A DNA stretch of 60,000 nucleotides from Strigamia acuminata (taxonomy: Eukaryota > Arthropoda > Chilopoda > Geophilomorpha > Linotaeniidae). The position numbers and the translations under genes were made by a program. Location of the stretch: the NCBI GenBank assembly GCA_949358305.1, contig OX442314.1:60089369-60149368 (forward strand), in the 5' to 3' direction. The notes below the pieces were generated by a model. It searched no databases and was not told the origin of the DNA. It saw only the letters and a list, made by a program, of their open reading frames with translations. Below, one piece after another: positions 1 to 10,395 of the stretch. Positions within the stretch are counted from its first letter, which is position 1; each line of letters opens with the position of its first letter.

Positions 1-19
1 AAAAAAAAAAAAAAAAAAA

Positions 20-840
20 TGAAATCAAAACTTAAACAAATGAAATCAAAACTAAATCCAAATGGAATCAAAACTTAATCAAAATGAAATCAAATCACAT
101 TCAAAACTAAATCCAAATGAAATCAAAACTTAAACAAATAAAATCAAAACTTAAACAAATGAAATCAAAACTTAATCAAATGAAATTAAAACTTAAACAA
201 ATGAAATCAAAACTTAAACAAATGAAATCAAAACTTAAACAAATGAAATCAAAACTAAAACAAAATAAATCAAAACTTAATCAAAACTTAATCCAAATGA
301 AGTCAAATCTCAATCAAAACTGAATCGAAATGAAATCAAAACTCATTCAAAACTTAATCGTAATGATACAAATACTCAATCAAAACTTAATCAAAATGAA
401 ACAAAATGAATCAAAACTAATTCAAAAACTTAATCAAAATGAATCAAAAATGATTCAAAACTTAAACAAAATAAATCAAAACTTAATCAAATGAATCAAA
501 ACTCAATCAAAACTTAATCGAAATAAAACAAATACTTAATCAAAACTTAATCGTAATGAAACAAATACTTAATCAAAACTTAATCTGAATGAAATCAAAA
601 CTCAATCAAAACTTTAATTGAAATGAAACAAATACTTAATCAAAACTTAATCAAAATGAAAACAAATCTCAATCAAAACTTAATCGAAATGAAATCAAAA
701 CTGAATCAAAACTTAATTGTAATGAAACAAATACTTAATCAAATGAATCAAAACTGATTCCAAAACTTAATCGAATGTTTCAAAACTTAATCAAAAATGA
801 TTCAACATTTATTCAAAATGAAGCAAATACTTAATCAATT
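20..840. repeat. AT-rich degenerate satellite (AATCAAAACTTAATC-type)
   Basis: About 50 degenerate copies of a 15-17 bp word built on AATCAAAACTTAA. It is the reverse complement of the array at 4957-5790, which continues to 7790. Lysine-rich reading frames in it are a by-product of the repeat and are not called as genes. Confidence 0.85.
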
Positions 841-1006
841 TTTACTTCATAATTTATAGATTAAACTGATAATTTGTTGATTTCTCTTAGATTTGATTGA
901 AATGTCACTCAGAACTTTCACTGCTGGGAAATAATGATTAAAAATAAAAGTAAAAAAATAAAAAAAAATAAAAAAAAAATAAATAATGGATTTTAAAATG
1001 ACAAAA

Positions 1007-1012
1007 TTTATT
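1007..1012 (-). terminator. Polyadenylation signal of the left RING gene
   Basis: AATAAA on the minus strand, about 12 bp past the stop codon of the left RING gene. It mirrors 4778-4783 in the other arm. Confidence 0.55.
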
Positions 1013-1023
1013 TTTTATAATTT

Positions 1024-1539
1024 TTACCATGCTTTGCGACAATGGGGACATTTATGAACAAACTTTCCCCATTCTCTTATACAAATGTGGTGAAAAGTAT
1101 GTCCACACCCTAACATATTAACATTTTCTCCTATACAAATTACATTACTACAAATGATACAATCCTTGTTAATATCCTCCAAAAGTATTTCTGGAATTAG
1201 TTGCACTGCAGGTGGAACTGCTACATCTGTGGGTGGAGGTAGTATTTCTGCTAATAGAGCTGCTACATCTGCTGGTGGAGGTAGTATGTTTGCTGCTTGA
1301 GGTCCTACATCTGCTGGTGGTTGCAGATATCGCAACATTTGTTGCTGCTCACTCATTATCAACTCCAATGTCTGAATGTGATTTTGGAGTGATTGAATAT
1401 GTTCACGCATATTTTCGTTTTCCTCATTTTGCTGCTGTATGTATTGGAAAACATACCGGAGCTCGCCTGGTCTTGGGATATTCATCATCTGTTGCGGTGG
1501 TAGTAATGGTGGTGAATTTGCTGCACGATTTTCTTCCAT
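1024..1539 (-). CDS. Intronless RING-H2 finger protein, left-arm copy
   Basis: A 171-residue protein. Residues 127-167 form a complete C3H2C3 RING-H2 finger: C127, C130, C145, H147, H150, C153, C164, C167, with spacing C-x2-C-x14-C-x-H-x2-H-x2-C-x10-C-x2-C. This fold usually makes an E3 ubiquitin ligase; that activity is inferred here. Residues about 30-72 are a glutamine/glutamate-rich helix likely to form a coiled coil. Residues about 74-110 hold three near-repeats of the type PPxADVxxLLAEIL. There is no signal peptide or membrane segment. The ATG at 1539 follows a TATA box by about 85 bp and no splice acceptor is present, so it is a single-exon gene. Its twin is at 4251-4766; the visible protein difference is R27 here against Q there. 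Confidence 0.8.
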   Translation of the reverse strand: MEENRAANSPPLLPPQQMMNIPRPGELRYVFQYIQQQNEENENMREHIQSLQNHIQTLELIMSEQQQMLRYLQPPADVGPQAANILPPPADVAALLAEILPPPTDVAVPPAVQLIPEILLEDINKDCIICSNVICIGENVNMLGCGHTFHHICIREWGKFVHKCPHCRKAW

Positions 1540-1622
1540 TATTTCTTCTGTGTGTTCAAATATTTGAAGTGGTGCTCTCTATGTCAAGTTTGTCTATGCT
1601 GTAGAGTCTTTAAGTAAACCCT

Positions 1623-1629
1623 TTTTATA
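1623..1629 (-). promoter_or_regulatory. TATA box of the left RING gene
   Basis: TATAAAA on the minus strand, 84 bp before the ATG, identical in place and context to 4161-4167 in the right arm. A start site about 30 bp downstream would leave a leader of roughly 55-60 bases. Confidence 0.55.
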
Positions 1630-2024
1630 CCTACTCTTGCTGTAAGATCACCTGACACCACCACCACCATTATTCATATTGTTTTGTATGTAGTTGTCAT
1701 CATTTTCCATTGTTTTCAAAGAATGTGCACTCTATTTTTAAACAAAGTTGTTTTTCACAATTGTAGTCCCCCTTAATGACTTTCAGGTGCATGTTTACGT
1801 GAAACTATCACCATTATTCAGTGTACATTAGGTCTAGTTTTTAACATTTTCCTTGTTTTCAAAAATAAAAGTCAACTCTATTTTTAAACAACTTTGTTTT
1901 TCACATATATATAGTACTCCTTATTTTACTTGAAGAGTTTCTTTAGATTTGTTTGAAATGTCTCTCAGAACTCTCTCTAATGACAAACCCAAACTAATCC
2001 ATTAAATTAATTTATTATTTCCCT

Positions 2025-2589
2025 TCATCAATTAATAATTTTTTCTTTCTTTTATCGTTTTTTCTCATTTTTCAACTTTCCTTCAAACAACTTCTAAATT
2101 CCACCTACATTTTAAATAACTGAATTTTACAAAGAAACTAATTTTTTTTTTTAAATAAATTATACAAAAAGTAACTAAATTTTTAACTAATTTATAGAAG
2201 TTTATAGAAACTAAATTCATAAAACTTTTAAAACCTTTAATTTGCAACAATGTCAGCCTCCAATTATTGACAATGTGCAGTGATTTTATGACGACAAGTG
2301 TTGCGGTGATATCATTTTTAGATCTCTACAGATTTTTTTAATTGTATAAAATTAATTATCAAGAACTATAAAGGTGTTCTCTAGATATTATAGAAAAAAT
2401 CAGATAAATCTTCCTTAAAAAAAAAAAAAAAAAAAAATGCAAATCCTCACTCTTATTTCATCTCATTTATTTTTTTTTTTAAAGATAAATGGATAACTCA
2501 GAGAGAAAAAAAGTACACACATAATTTTCAAACAATACAATTATTTAAAGCATCACACAAAATAATAAAAAAAAAAAAAAAAAAATGAT
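2025..2589. other. Inverted-repeat spacer, no gene seen
   Basis: AT-rich DNA with several poly-A and poly-T runs (for example about 2418-2437 and 2568-2585). It separates the left arm from the small split gene on the minus strand. No open frame, splice pattern or repeat worth naming was seen. Confidence 0.6.
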
Positions 2590-3109
2590 TCAGTTATCCG
2601 GGAATATTTCCTTTGGGTGGGGCCAAGGAATAAAAGTAGTTGATGACATTTCTTTCTCCATCAGAGGTAATACTGCTTCAGGGGCATTCCCGCAAATGCT
2701 TTCATCACTTGAAGTCGAGAAAGTAACATCTAAGGAGAAAAAACAAAGAGAAATTTTAAAAAAAAAAAAAATAATAATAATAATAATAATAATAATATTA
2801 ATAATTTTAAAAGCTGACAGAAAATGTTTTACTTACACCCCATTGCATATCCAAATATCATTATAAAAAAAGAAATAATGGTCATTAAAAGCCATCTCCT
2901 CTTGTTGAAAAAAATTGAGCGAGTCTAAACATTTTAAAAAAATAATAATAATAATAATAATAATTAAAATTCATTGTCTTAGAATTAGTAAAATATCTCA
3001 CCATCATGCTAATTTTCCTCATAATTTCCTCATAATTAGAAGAAGAAACTTGTTCATCTTCACTCCTTTCAAATTGAGAGAGATTTACCTGAACAGCAAT
3101 TTCAACCAT
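2590..3109 (-). CDS. Putative three-exon gene for a 103-aa single-pass membrane protein
   Basis: Three minus-strand exons fit together in phase: 3109-3002 (36 codons from ATG), 2900-2837 (21 codons plus one base) and 2729-2590 (two bases, 45 codons, stop). Splice sites are canonical: donors GTGAGA and GTAAGT, acceptors ending in AACAAG and TCTCCTTAG with pyrimidine tracts. The product has an acidic 36-residue start, a hydrophobic helix of about 18 residues encoded by exon 2 (WLLMTIISFFIMIFGYA) and a 45-residue tail with one cysteine that ends in FPDN. Both introns (101 and 107 bp) contain ATT microsatellites. An AG acceptor lies two bases before the ATG, so an upstream non-coding exon is possible. 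I do not recognise the family. The gene sits in the loop of the large inverted repeat. Confidence 0.5.
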
Positions 3110-3543
3110 GTCTGATGCATAAAGTTTTAACTATTAGTTTCACTTTTCTAAAATAACACAGGAAATACAGGAAAGGTGGGTTAAATATAGAAAAAAAGGG
3201 GAGAAATAAAACTTTTATTGATGGAGTAATCTGGTGGTGAAATTCACTTCCACTTTTATTTTATTTTTTTTTTTTTTTTACAAAATTCAGAATATTTCAT
3301 CTAAAATCATCCAAATATGATAAAATTTCGTAATATTTCATCTATTTTCAACTAATTATAATAAAAATCGTAATATTTTATGTAATTCCATCCAAAATTT
3401 GATAAAGCTCATAATATTTTTTCTAATTTCAACTGAAATATGATGCAATTATGGAATATTTTATGAAATTTCAACTGAAATAATTTTTTTAAACATAAAA
3501 TTTTATTCATTTCTTTACATTTAACAAATTTTATCACCAATGA
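3110..3543. other. Inverted-repeat spacer, no gene seen
   Basis: AT-rich sequence with repeated words such as TAATATTTCATCTA (about 3285-3480) that look like a decayed short tandem repeat. No coding potential was seen. Confidence 0.5.
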
Positions 3544-3771
3544 TTTCTACACAAGGAGCATTTGCGAGTATTACATCTCCATTCCACTATGAATTTGCAA
3601 AAACATCCCCTTTGAAGATTGAAAACACCCCTCTGCCCCGCACATAAAAAATAATTTCAAGTTTAAAGCAATGCGGGGCAGAGGTGGTGTTTTCAAACTT
3701 CAAAGAGGGATGTTTTTGCAAATTCATAGTGGAATGGAGATGTAATACTCGCAAATGCTCCTTGTGTAGAA
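3544..3771. mobile_element. Hairpin (foldback MITE-like) element
   Basis: A near-perfect palindrome: arms 3544-3642 and 3673-3771 (about 99 bp each) are reverse complements with few mismatches, around a 30-bp loop. The ends read TTTCTACACAAGGAGC. Its right end coincides with the inner boundary of the right arm of the large inverted repeat. No clear target duplication could be assigned. Confidence 0.65.
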
Positions 3772-4160
3772 ATAATAAATTAATTTAATGGATTAGTTTG
3801 GGTTTGTCATTAGAGAGAGTTCTGAGAGACATTTCAAACAAATCTAAAGAAACTCTTCAAGTAAAATAAGGAGTACTATATATATGTGAAAAACAAAGTT
3901 GTTTAAAAATAGAGTTGACTTTTATTTTTGAAAACAAGGAAAATGTTAAAAACTAGACCTAATGTACACTGAATAATGGTGATAGTTTCACGTAAACATG
4001 CACCTGAAAGTCATTAAGGGGGACTACAATTGTGAAAAACAACTTTGTTTAAAAATAGAGTGCACATTCTTTGAAAACAATGGAAAATGATGACAACTAC
4101 ATACAAAACAATATGAATAATGGTGGTGGTGGTGTCAGGTGATCTTACAGCAAGAGTAGG

Positions 4161-4167
4161 TATAAAA
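4161..4167 (+). promoter_or_regulatory. TATA box of the right RING gene
   Basis: TATAAAA in the context GTAGGTATAAAAAGGG, 84 bp before the ATG at 4251. Confidence 0.55.
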
Positions 4168-4250
4168 AGGGTTTACTTAAAGACTCTACAGCATAGACAA
4201 ACTTGACATAGAGAGCACCACTTCAAATATTTGAACACACAGAAGAAATA

Positions 4251-4766
4251 ATGGAAGAAAATCGTGCAGCAAATTCACCACCATTACTACCACCGCAACA
4301 GATGATGAATATCCCAAGACCAGGCGAGCTCCAGTATGTTTTCCAATACATACAGCAGCAAAATGAGGAAAACGAAAATATGCGTGAACATATTCAATCA
4401 CTCCAAAATCACATTCAGACATTGGAGTTGATAATGAGTGAGCAGCAACAAATGTTGCGATATCTGCAACCACCAGCAGATGTAGGACCTCAAGCAGCAA
4501 ACATACTACCTCCACCAGCAGATGTAGCAGCTCTATTAGCAGAAATACTACCTCCACCCACAGATGTAGCAGTTCCACCTGCAGTGCAACTAATTCCAGA
4601 AATACTTTTGGAGGATATTAACAAGGATTGTATCATTTGTAGTAATGTAATTTGTATAGGAGAAAATGTTAATATGTTAGGGTGTGGACATACTTTTCAC
4701 CACATTTGTATAAGAGAATGGGGAAAGTTTGTTCATAAATGTCCCCATTGTCGCAAAGCATGGTAA
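4251..4766 (+). CDS. Intronless RING-H2 finger protein, right-arm copy
   Basis: A 171-residue twin of the gene at 1024-1539, with the same coiled-coil segment (about 30-72), proline/ADV repeats (about 74-110) and intact C3H2C3 RING-H2 finger (C127 to C167). It carries Q27 where the left copy has R27, a CGG/CAG difference. Both copies are open and keep a TATA box and AATAAA signal, so both may be expressed. The compact, intronless, TATA-driven layout could fit a gene taken up from a DNA virus or a large mobile element, but nothing here proves that. E3 ligase activity is inferred from the fold. Confidence 0.8.
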   Translation: MEENRAANSPPLLPPQQMMNIPRPGELQYVFQYIQQQNEENENMREHIQSLQNHIQTLELIMSEQQQMLRYLQPPADVGPQAANILPPPADVAALLAEILPPPTDVAVPPAVQLIPEILLEDINKDCIICSNVICIGENVNMLGCGHTFHHICIREWGKFVHKCPHCRKAW

Positions 4767-4777
4767 AAATTATAAAA

Positions 4778-4783
4778 AATAAA
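4778..4783 (+). terminator. Polyadenylation signal of the right RING gene
   Basis: AATAAA 12 bp after the stop codon at 4766. Confidence 0.55.
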
Positions 4784-4956
4784 TTTTGTCATTTTAAAAT
4801 CCATTATTTATTTTTTTTTTTATTTTTTTTTATTTTTTTACTTTTATTTTTAATCATTATTTCCCAGCAGTGAAAGTTCTGAGTGACATTTCAATCAAAT
4901 CTAAGAGAAATCAACAAATTATCAGTTTAATCTATAAATTATGAAGTAAAAATTGA

Positions 4957-7790
4957 TTAAGTATTTGCTTCATTTTGAATAAATGTTGAATCATTTTTGA
5001 TTAAGTTTTGAAACATTCGATTAAGTTTTGGAATCAGTTTTGATTCATTTGATTAAGTATTTGTTTCATTACAATTAAGTTTTGATTCAGTTTTGATTTC
5101 ATTTCGATTAAGTTTTGATTGAGATTTGTTTTCATTTTGATTAAGTTTTGATTAAGTATTTGTTTCATTTCAATTAAAGTTTTGATTGAGTTTTGATTTC
5201 ATTCAGATTAAGTTTTGATTAAGTATTTGTTTCATTACGATTAAGTTTTGATTAAGTATTTGTTTTATTTCGATTAAGTTTTGATTGAGTTTTGATTCAT
5301 TTGATTAAGTTTTGATTTATTTTGTTTAAGTTTTGAATCATTTTTGATTCATTTTGATTAAGTTTTTGAATTAGTTTTGATTCATTTTGTTTCATTTTGA
5401 TTAAGTTTTGATTGAGTATTTGTATCATTACGATTAAGTTTTGAATGAGTTTTGATTTCATTTCGATTCAGTTTTGATTGAGATTTGACTTCATTTGGAT
5501 TAAGTTTTGATTAAGTTTTGATTTATTTTGTTTTAGTTTTGATTTCATTTGTTTAAGTTTTGATTTCATTTGTTTAAGTTTTGATTTCATTTGTTTAAGT
5601 TTTAATTTCATTTGATTAAGTTTTGATTTCATTTGTTTAAGTTTTGATTTTATTTGTTTAAGTTTTGATTTCATTTGGATTTAGTTTTGAATGTGATTTG
5701 ATTTCATTTTGATTAAGTTTTGATTCCATTTGGATTTAGTTTTGATTTCATTTGTTTAAGTTTTGATTTCATTTTTTTTTTTTTTTTTTTTTTTTTTTAT
5801 TTATTTTGATTAAGTATTTGTTTCATTTGAAATTTTGATTCCTTTTTTATTTATTTGATTTATTTTGATTAAGTTTTGATTTTATTTGTTTAAGTTTTGA
5901 TTTCATTTTGATTTAGTTTTGATTTCATTTGGATTTAGTTTTGATTTTATTTGGATTTAGTTTTGATTTCATTTGGATTTAGTTTTGATTTCATTTAGAT
6001 TTAGTTTTGATTTCATTTGGATTTAGTTTTGATTTATTTTGTTTAAGTTTTGATTTGATTTCATTAAGTTTTGATTTGATTTCATGAAGTTTTGATATAT
6101 TTTGATTAAGTTTTGATAAATTTGAAATCACTTTTGATTCATTTGAAATCACTTTGATTCAATTTGATTTCGTTTTGAATTAGTTTTGATTGATTTTGAT
6201 TAAGTTTTGAAACATTTTTGATTCATTTTGATTAAGTTTTGAATCAGTTTTGTTTCATTTTGATAAAGTTTTGAAACAATTTTGATTCAGTTTGATTAAG
6301 TTTTGATTTCTTTTGTTTAAGTTTTGATTTCATTTCATTAAGTTTTGATTTCATTTCATTAAGTTTTGATTTCATTTCATTAAGTTTTGATTTCATTTCA
6401 TTAAGTTTTGATATATTTTGATTAAGTTTTGATAAATTTTAAATCACTTTTGATTCATTTGAAATCACTTTGATTCAATTTGATTTCGTTTTGAATCAGT
6501 TTTGATTGATTTTGATTAAGTTTTGAAACATTTTTGATTCATTTTGATTAAGTTTTGAATCAGTTTTGTTTCATTTTGATAAAGTTTTGAAACAATTTTG
6601 ATTCAGTTTGATTAAGTTTTGATTTCTTTTGTTTAAGTTTTGATTTCATTTCATTAAGTTTTGATTTCATTTCATTAAGTTTTGATTTCATTTCATTAAG
6701 TTTTGATTTCATTTCATTAAGTTTTGATATATTTTGATTAAGTTTTGATAAATTTTAAATCACTTTTGATTCATTTGAAATCACTTTGATTCAATTTGAT
6801 TTCGTTTTGAATCAGTTTTGATTGATTTTGATTAAGTTTTGAAACATTTTTGATTCATTTTGATTAAGTTTTGAATCAGTTTTGTTTCATTTTGATAAAG
6901 TTTTGAAACAATTTTGATTCAGTTTGATTAAGTTTTGATTTCTTTTGTTTAAGTTTTGATTTCATTTCATTAAGTTTTGATTTCATTTCATTAAGTTTTG
7001 ATTTCATTTCATTAAGTTTTGATTTCATTTCATTAAGTTTTGATTTGATTTCATTAAGTTTTGATTTCATTTCATTAAGTTTTGATATATTTTGATTAAG
7101 TTTTGATAAATTTTAAATCACTTTGATTCAATTTGATTTCGTTTTGAATCAGTTTTGATTGATTTTGATTAAGTTTTGAAACATTTTTGATTCATTTTGA
7201 TTAAGTTTTGAATCAGTTTTGTTTCATTTTGATAAAGTTTTGAAACAATTTTGATTCAGTTTGATTATGTTTTGATTTCTTTTGTTTAAGTTTTGATTTC
7301 ATTTCATTAAGTTTTGATTTCATTTCATTAAGTTTTGATTTGATTTCATTAAGTTTTGATTTCATTTCATTAAGTTTTGATATATTTTGATTAAGTTTTG
7401 ATAAATTTTAAATCACTTTTGATTCATTTGAAATCACTTTGATTCATTTTGATTTCGTTTTGAATCAGTTTTGATTGATTTTGATTCATTTGATTAAGTT
7501 TTGATTTCTTTTGTTTAAGTTTTGAATCATTTTTGATTCATTTTGATTAAGTATTTGTTTCATTCAAAATTTTCATTCTTTTTTTTTTATTCATTTTGAT
7601 TCATTAAGATTGAGTTTTGATCATATTTTGATTCATTTTGAATGAGTTTTGATCATATTTTGATTCAATTTATATCGCTTTTGATTCATTTTAAATCACC
7701 TTTGATTCATTTTAAATCACTTTGATTCATTTTAAATCACTTTTGATTTAATTTAAAGCACTTTTGATTCATTTAAAATTAGTCACCATC
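4957..7790. repeat. GTTTTGATT satellite with 316-bp higher-order units
   Basis: A continuous array of degenerate 15-17 bp words (GTTTTGATTAA, GTTTTGATTTCATTT). From about 6150 it has a longer period: the phrase GATTGATTTTGATTAAG recurs at 6188, 6504, 6820, 7157 and 7473, giving spacings of 316, 316, 337 and 316 bp. The 337-bp unit carries one extra short copy. The first 830 bp belongs to the right arm of the large inverted repeat; the rest lies outside it. Confidence 0.85.
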
Positions 7791-8370
7791 TGTAGAATCA
7801 GGAAGAGGTTCAATGTGTTGTCGTGTCATAATATCATGTTTACACCAACGGGTTGAGTTTGGGTGGGTATGATCCGCTCGATTAGATCCAATTGAATAGA
7901 GTTCAAATATTCACTTGAAAGTAGTTGTGTTCTCAGCAAAATATGATGCGTAACAATAGATTGCTATGGACTCCTGTTAACACAGTGAATGGTACACCAG
8001 CTCAAACTCCTCATGCAGTTCATTAGTCTTCATGCAACGTAAGTGCTGCACAGGTTACTCGTTTTCATTCACATAACCTCAAGCTGCTCGCGCACCTACT
8101 AGTGAGAAATCATAGAAACAATATATGCATACATGATATTACAGTTTATGCTGTATTTCAAAGGAAGAGATATGCATTATTATGTTAAAAAAAAAAAAGG
8201 AGACTACAACCCCAATTCAATGGTAGAATGAAAATAAAGCAATTTTATCGCTAACTTATAATTAATATAAAGTAGAAATATGTACAAAAAATCTAAACAA
8301 AAAGTATACAATTTCCATTATATCAATACAAATAACAAATTAAGTAGAAATCTAATCTTCATCATTTTCA
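7791..8370. other. Intergenic DNA, no gene seen
   Basis: Unique-looking moderately AT-rich sequence between the satellite and the PC4-like gene. No convincing open frame or splice pattern was found. Confidence 0.5.
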
Positions 8371-8880
8371 TCAGAAAACATGAGATGTGGTTGAAGTTTC
8401 AATTCCAGTTGCAGCAGGTGTTTCCTCCTCATCAAATGGGTTACAATCTTGCAGCTTTGCCAATGCCACATCAATGGTTGAAAATATATATGATTTATAC
8501 ATCAAGAGTTGACGCCATTGATCAATAGGAAGAATAATAAACATTCCTGGGATACAAGAACACCATATCTTCATGGATACAACTGCAGTTTTTGACTTGC
8601 TTATGCTAACTAATACACCACCACAGTCAATAGATGATGATGTTTTCATTGGATTGTTTTTCATAGATGAAAGTTCGCTTGAAATCTGCTCCCAATGGTT
8701 CACGAAATCATAAAATAATGACGTATTCATAGCCATACCTTCACAACTAGGATAAAGTTTTCCATTCGAGCAAGATTGAAAACGTCTCAGGTGGATAAAA
8801 ACAGTTGACAAAAATGAGGTGATTTGGCAATAATTCTCCCCACCAAGTGAGAGGATTCTGCTGCTTGTAGTAGTACACAT
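8371..8880 (-). CDS. PC4/p15-like single-stranded DNA-binding domain protein
   Basis: A 169-residue single-exon protein. Residues about 9-68 follow the pattern of the PC4/p15 C-terminal fold: LGG, then strands (CQITSFLSTVFIHLRRF), a turn (NGKLYPSCEG) and a helix with an aromatic and a tryptophan (FYDFVNHWEQI). In transcription coactivator PC4 the same layout reads vtVrxFxGxvxIrxYyxxxGxlxPgxkGi. Residues about 88-145 may be a second diverged copy (strands, then PIDQWRQLL). The tail is acidic and rich in Ser/Thr. Family members bind single-stranded DNA and melt promoters; function here is inferred. A TATA box lies 79 bp upstream and there is no splice acceptor before the ATG. Confidence in the frame is higher than in the family. 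Confidence 0.5.
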   Translation of the reverse strand: MCTTTSSRILSLGGENYCQITSFLSTVFIHLRRFQSCSNGKLYPSCEGMAMNTSLFYDFVNHWEQISSELSSMKNNPMKTSSSIDCGGVLVSISKSKTAVVSMKIWCSCIPGMFIILPIDQWRQLLMYKSYIFSTIDVALAKLQDCNPFDEEETPAATGIETSTTSHVF

Positions 8881-8958
8881 GGCTAGTTTGTGAAAGAAAT
8901 GGTGAGTATCCCAAAATGCGATGGAAGAAGGGAAGAGAAGTGTGTAGGAAATTGCAGG

Positions 8959-8965
8959 TATATAT
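8959..8965 (-). promoter_or_regulatory. TATA box upstream of the PC4-like gene
   Basis: TATATAT on the minus strand inside GTATATATACC, about 80 bp before the ATG at 8880. This is similar to the spacing seen at the RING genes. Confidence 0.45.
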
Positions 8966-8988
8966 ACATTACTAGTTTCTCACTGGTT

Positions 8989-9435
8989 AGGATGTCAAGC
9001 CAATAATATCCCTCCTTTGGGTTAAAGTAGCCTTTGGGTTCATTGAAAATTTAGGAAAAACAACAACATGATACATAAGTAAAGAAAAACAACAATAACA
9101 AATAATAGTCTAGGACACAATGATCAAATGATAAGTCTAATTGAATGATGATACCAGGGTCCTTTGAAAATTTGGGAAAAACATCAACAGGGCACTTAAG
9201 TAAAGAAAAACACCAATAACAAATAACAGTCTAGGATACAAAGATCAAATGATAAGACTAATTGATTGATAATTCCAAGTGATCAAAGATGACTAGCCAA
9301 TAATATCCTGCCTTTAGTTAATAGTAACCTAAGGGTCCTTTGAATTTTGAGAAAAACAACGAGGCACTTAAGTAAAGTAAAACAACAATAACAAATAATA
9401 GACTAAGACACAATGATCTAATGATCTAATTGATT
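8989..9435. repeat. Degenerate tandem repeat, three partial copies
   Basis: The phrase GAAAAACAACA...CATAAGTAAAG...AATAACAAATAATAGTCTAGGACACAATGATC recurs at about 9055, 9176 and 9350. The first and third copies also share the upstream phrase AGCCAATAATATCC (about 8998 and 9297). The copies are diverged by substitutions and indels. Confidence 0.6.
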
Positions 9436-9454
9436 GAAGCAATTAGTCACCCCC

Positions 9455-9560
9455 ACTTAGCTCTCCCCTTATCTCCCCCTCTCCTTATCTCCCCCTCCCC
9501 TTATCTCCCCCTCCACTTATCTTCCCCTCCCCTTATCTCCCCCTACTTACCCCTCACCAC
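9455..9560. repeat. Pyrimidine-rich minisatellite
   Basis: Five or six copies of an ~18-bp unit like CCCCTTATCTCCCCCTC, followed by a C-rich tract to about 9615. It is strand-asymmetric (almost only C and T) in an otherwise AT-rich region. Confidence 0.7.
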
Positions 9561-9639
9561 CCCCCACCCCCCTCACCACCAACCACTGGCCCAGGACTGC
9601 CACTATCCCCCTACTGTAATAGTCCAATAAAAAGTCCTT

Positions 9640-10175
9640 CATCTTTAAATCCCAAACTGGGTTGAATCTAAGTTGTTTATTCGAGTACTCGTGCACAAGT
9701 GTTCTCTCATCATTCTACATTCATATATATAACCTTTTAACAAGTAACGCCATCTAGCGAGTAATTAGTACATTAATAAACAACAACAACACTACACTAG
9801 ATTGTTCGTGGCGCCATTTTCACACGGACCACGCTAACGATTTCTACAGTTCATTCCAAGCCGTTAAAGCGACAGCGATAAAGATATCCCGCATCCATTC
9901 AACTAAGTTTATCGGTTTTTTTATCGTTTTATTTAACAAGTTTATTTGTTAAAATATTATTTTCTGCACTAGATTGCTCGTGTCGTCATTTTCATGCGGA
10001 CCACGCGAACGATTGCTACAATTCTTTTCAAGCCGGTGAAACGACAGCGATAAAAATATCCCGCATCCAATCAACTAAGTTTATCGATCTTTTTATCGTT
10101 TTATTTGAGTTGGGGGCAGCAAATCCAACTCTCTACCTCCTCGTGGTTGCCCCCGGACCACTGGACTCGTTCCAG
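9640..10175. repeat. Possible LTR fragment with a 172-bp internal duplication
   Basis: Two direct copies (about 9795-9935 and 9967-10110) share CACTAGATTG, GCGGACCACGC, CGACAGCGATAAA and ATATCCCGCATCCA. AATAAA lies just before (9626) and GTTGGGGGCAGC just after. This resembles the end of an LTR-type element, but I could not find a partner LTR, primer site or coding part, so the identity is open. Confidence 0.4.
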
Positions 10176-10251
10176 TCGGTACTAGATGAGAGCTCTGGTG
10201 TTTGATATTTCTGTGCTGGTTTTAATTCATATGAACCAGTGTGTACAGTGT

Positions 10252-10365
10252 GGTTCTGTTAGTCTGCATTCTATAAATGACTGTAGCATTTATCACACGC
10301 AACATTGCAGAGATAATATTGGTTCTGTTAGTCTGCATTCTATAAATGACTGTGGCATTTACCAG
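10252..10365. repeat. Two-copy 69-bp tandem duplication
   Basis: GGTTCTGTTAGTCTGCATTC begins at 10252 and again at 10321. The copies match for about 44 bp with few changes. Confidence 0.65.
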
Positions 10366-10395
10366 ATGTACCATTTAATTCAATTTAATTGGTAG

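Larger units (their letters stand above)
1..2024. repeat. Left arm of a ~2-kb large inverted repeat
   Basis: This segment is the reverse complement of about 3766-5790. Position p pairs with about 5790 minus p over the whole length, from the terminal poly-A (1-19, matching the poly-T at 5772-5798) to the inner end near 2024. The two copies of the RING gene inside the arms differ by one visible amino acid, so the arms are very young or kept alike by gene conversion. The outer 840 bp is AT-rich repeat, the middle holds the RING gene, and the inner part is its promoter side. The window edge cuts the outer limit, so the true arm may be longer. Confidence 0.9.
3766..5790. repeat. Right arm of the ~2-kb large inverted repeat
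   Basis: Reverse complement of 1-2024, with the same order seen from the centre outward: promoter region, RING gene, poly-T/A-rich tail, then satellite. A one-base length difference lies outside the RING gene. The two RING genes are transcribed away from the central loop. Confidence 0.9.

Noticed and set aside
1212-4578. 130-residue frames antisense to the two RING genes
   Set aside because: They exist only because the RING coding strand has low stop density on the opposite strand; the sense frame has a full RING finger and promoter.
117-7070. Lysine-rich reading frames (MKSKL type) in the satellite
   Set aside because: They are the direct translation of the 15-17 bp repeat, occur in both orientations with the arms and have no start context, splice sites or domain.
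4957-7790. CRISPR-like regular repeat spacing
   Set aside because: The sequence is eukaryotic and the spacers are themselves repeat variants; it is a satellite.
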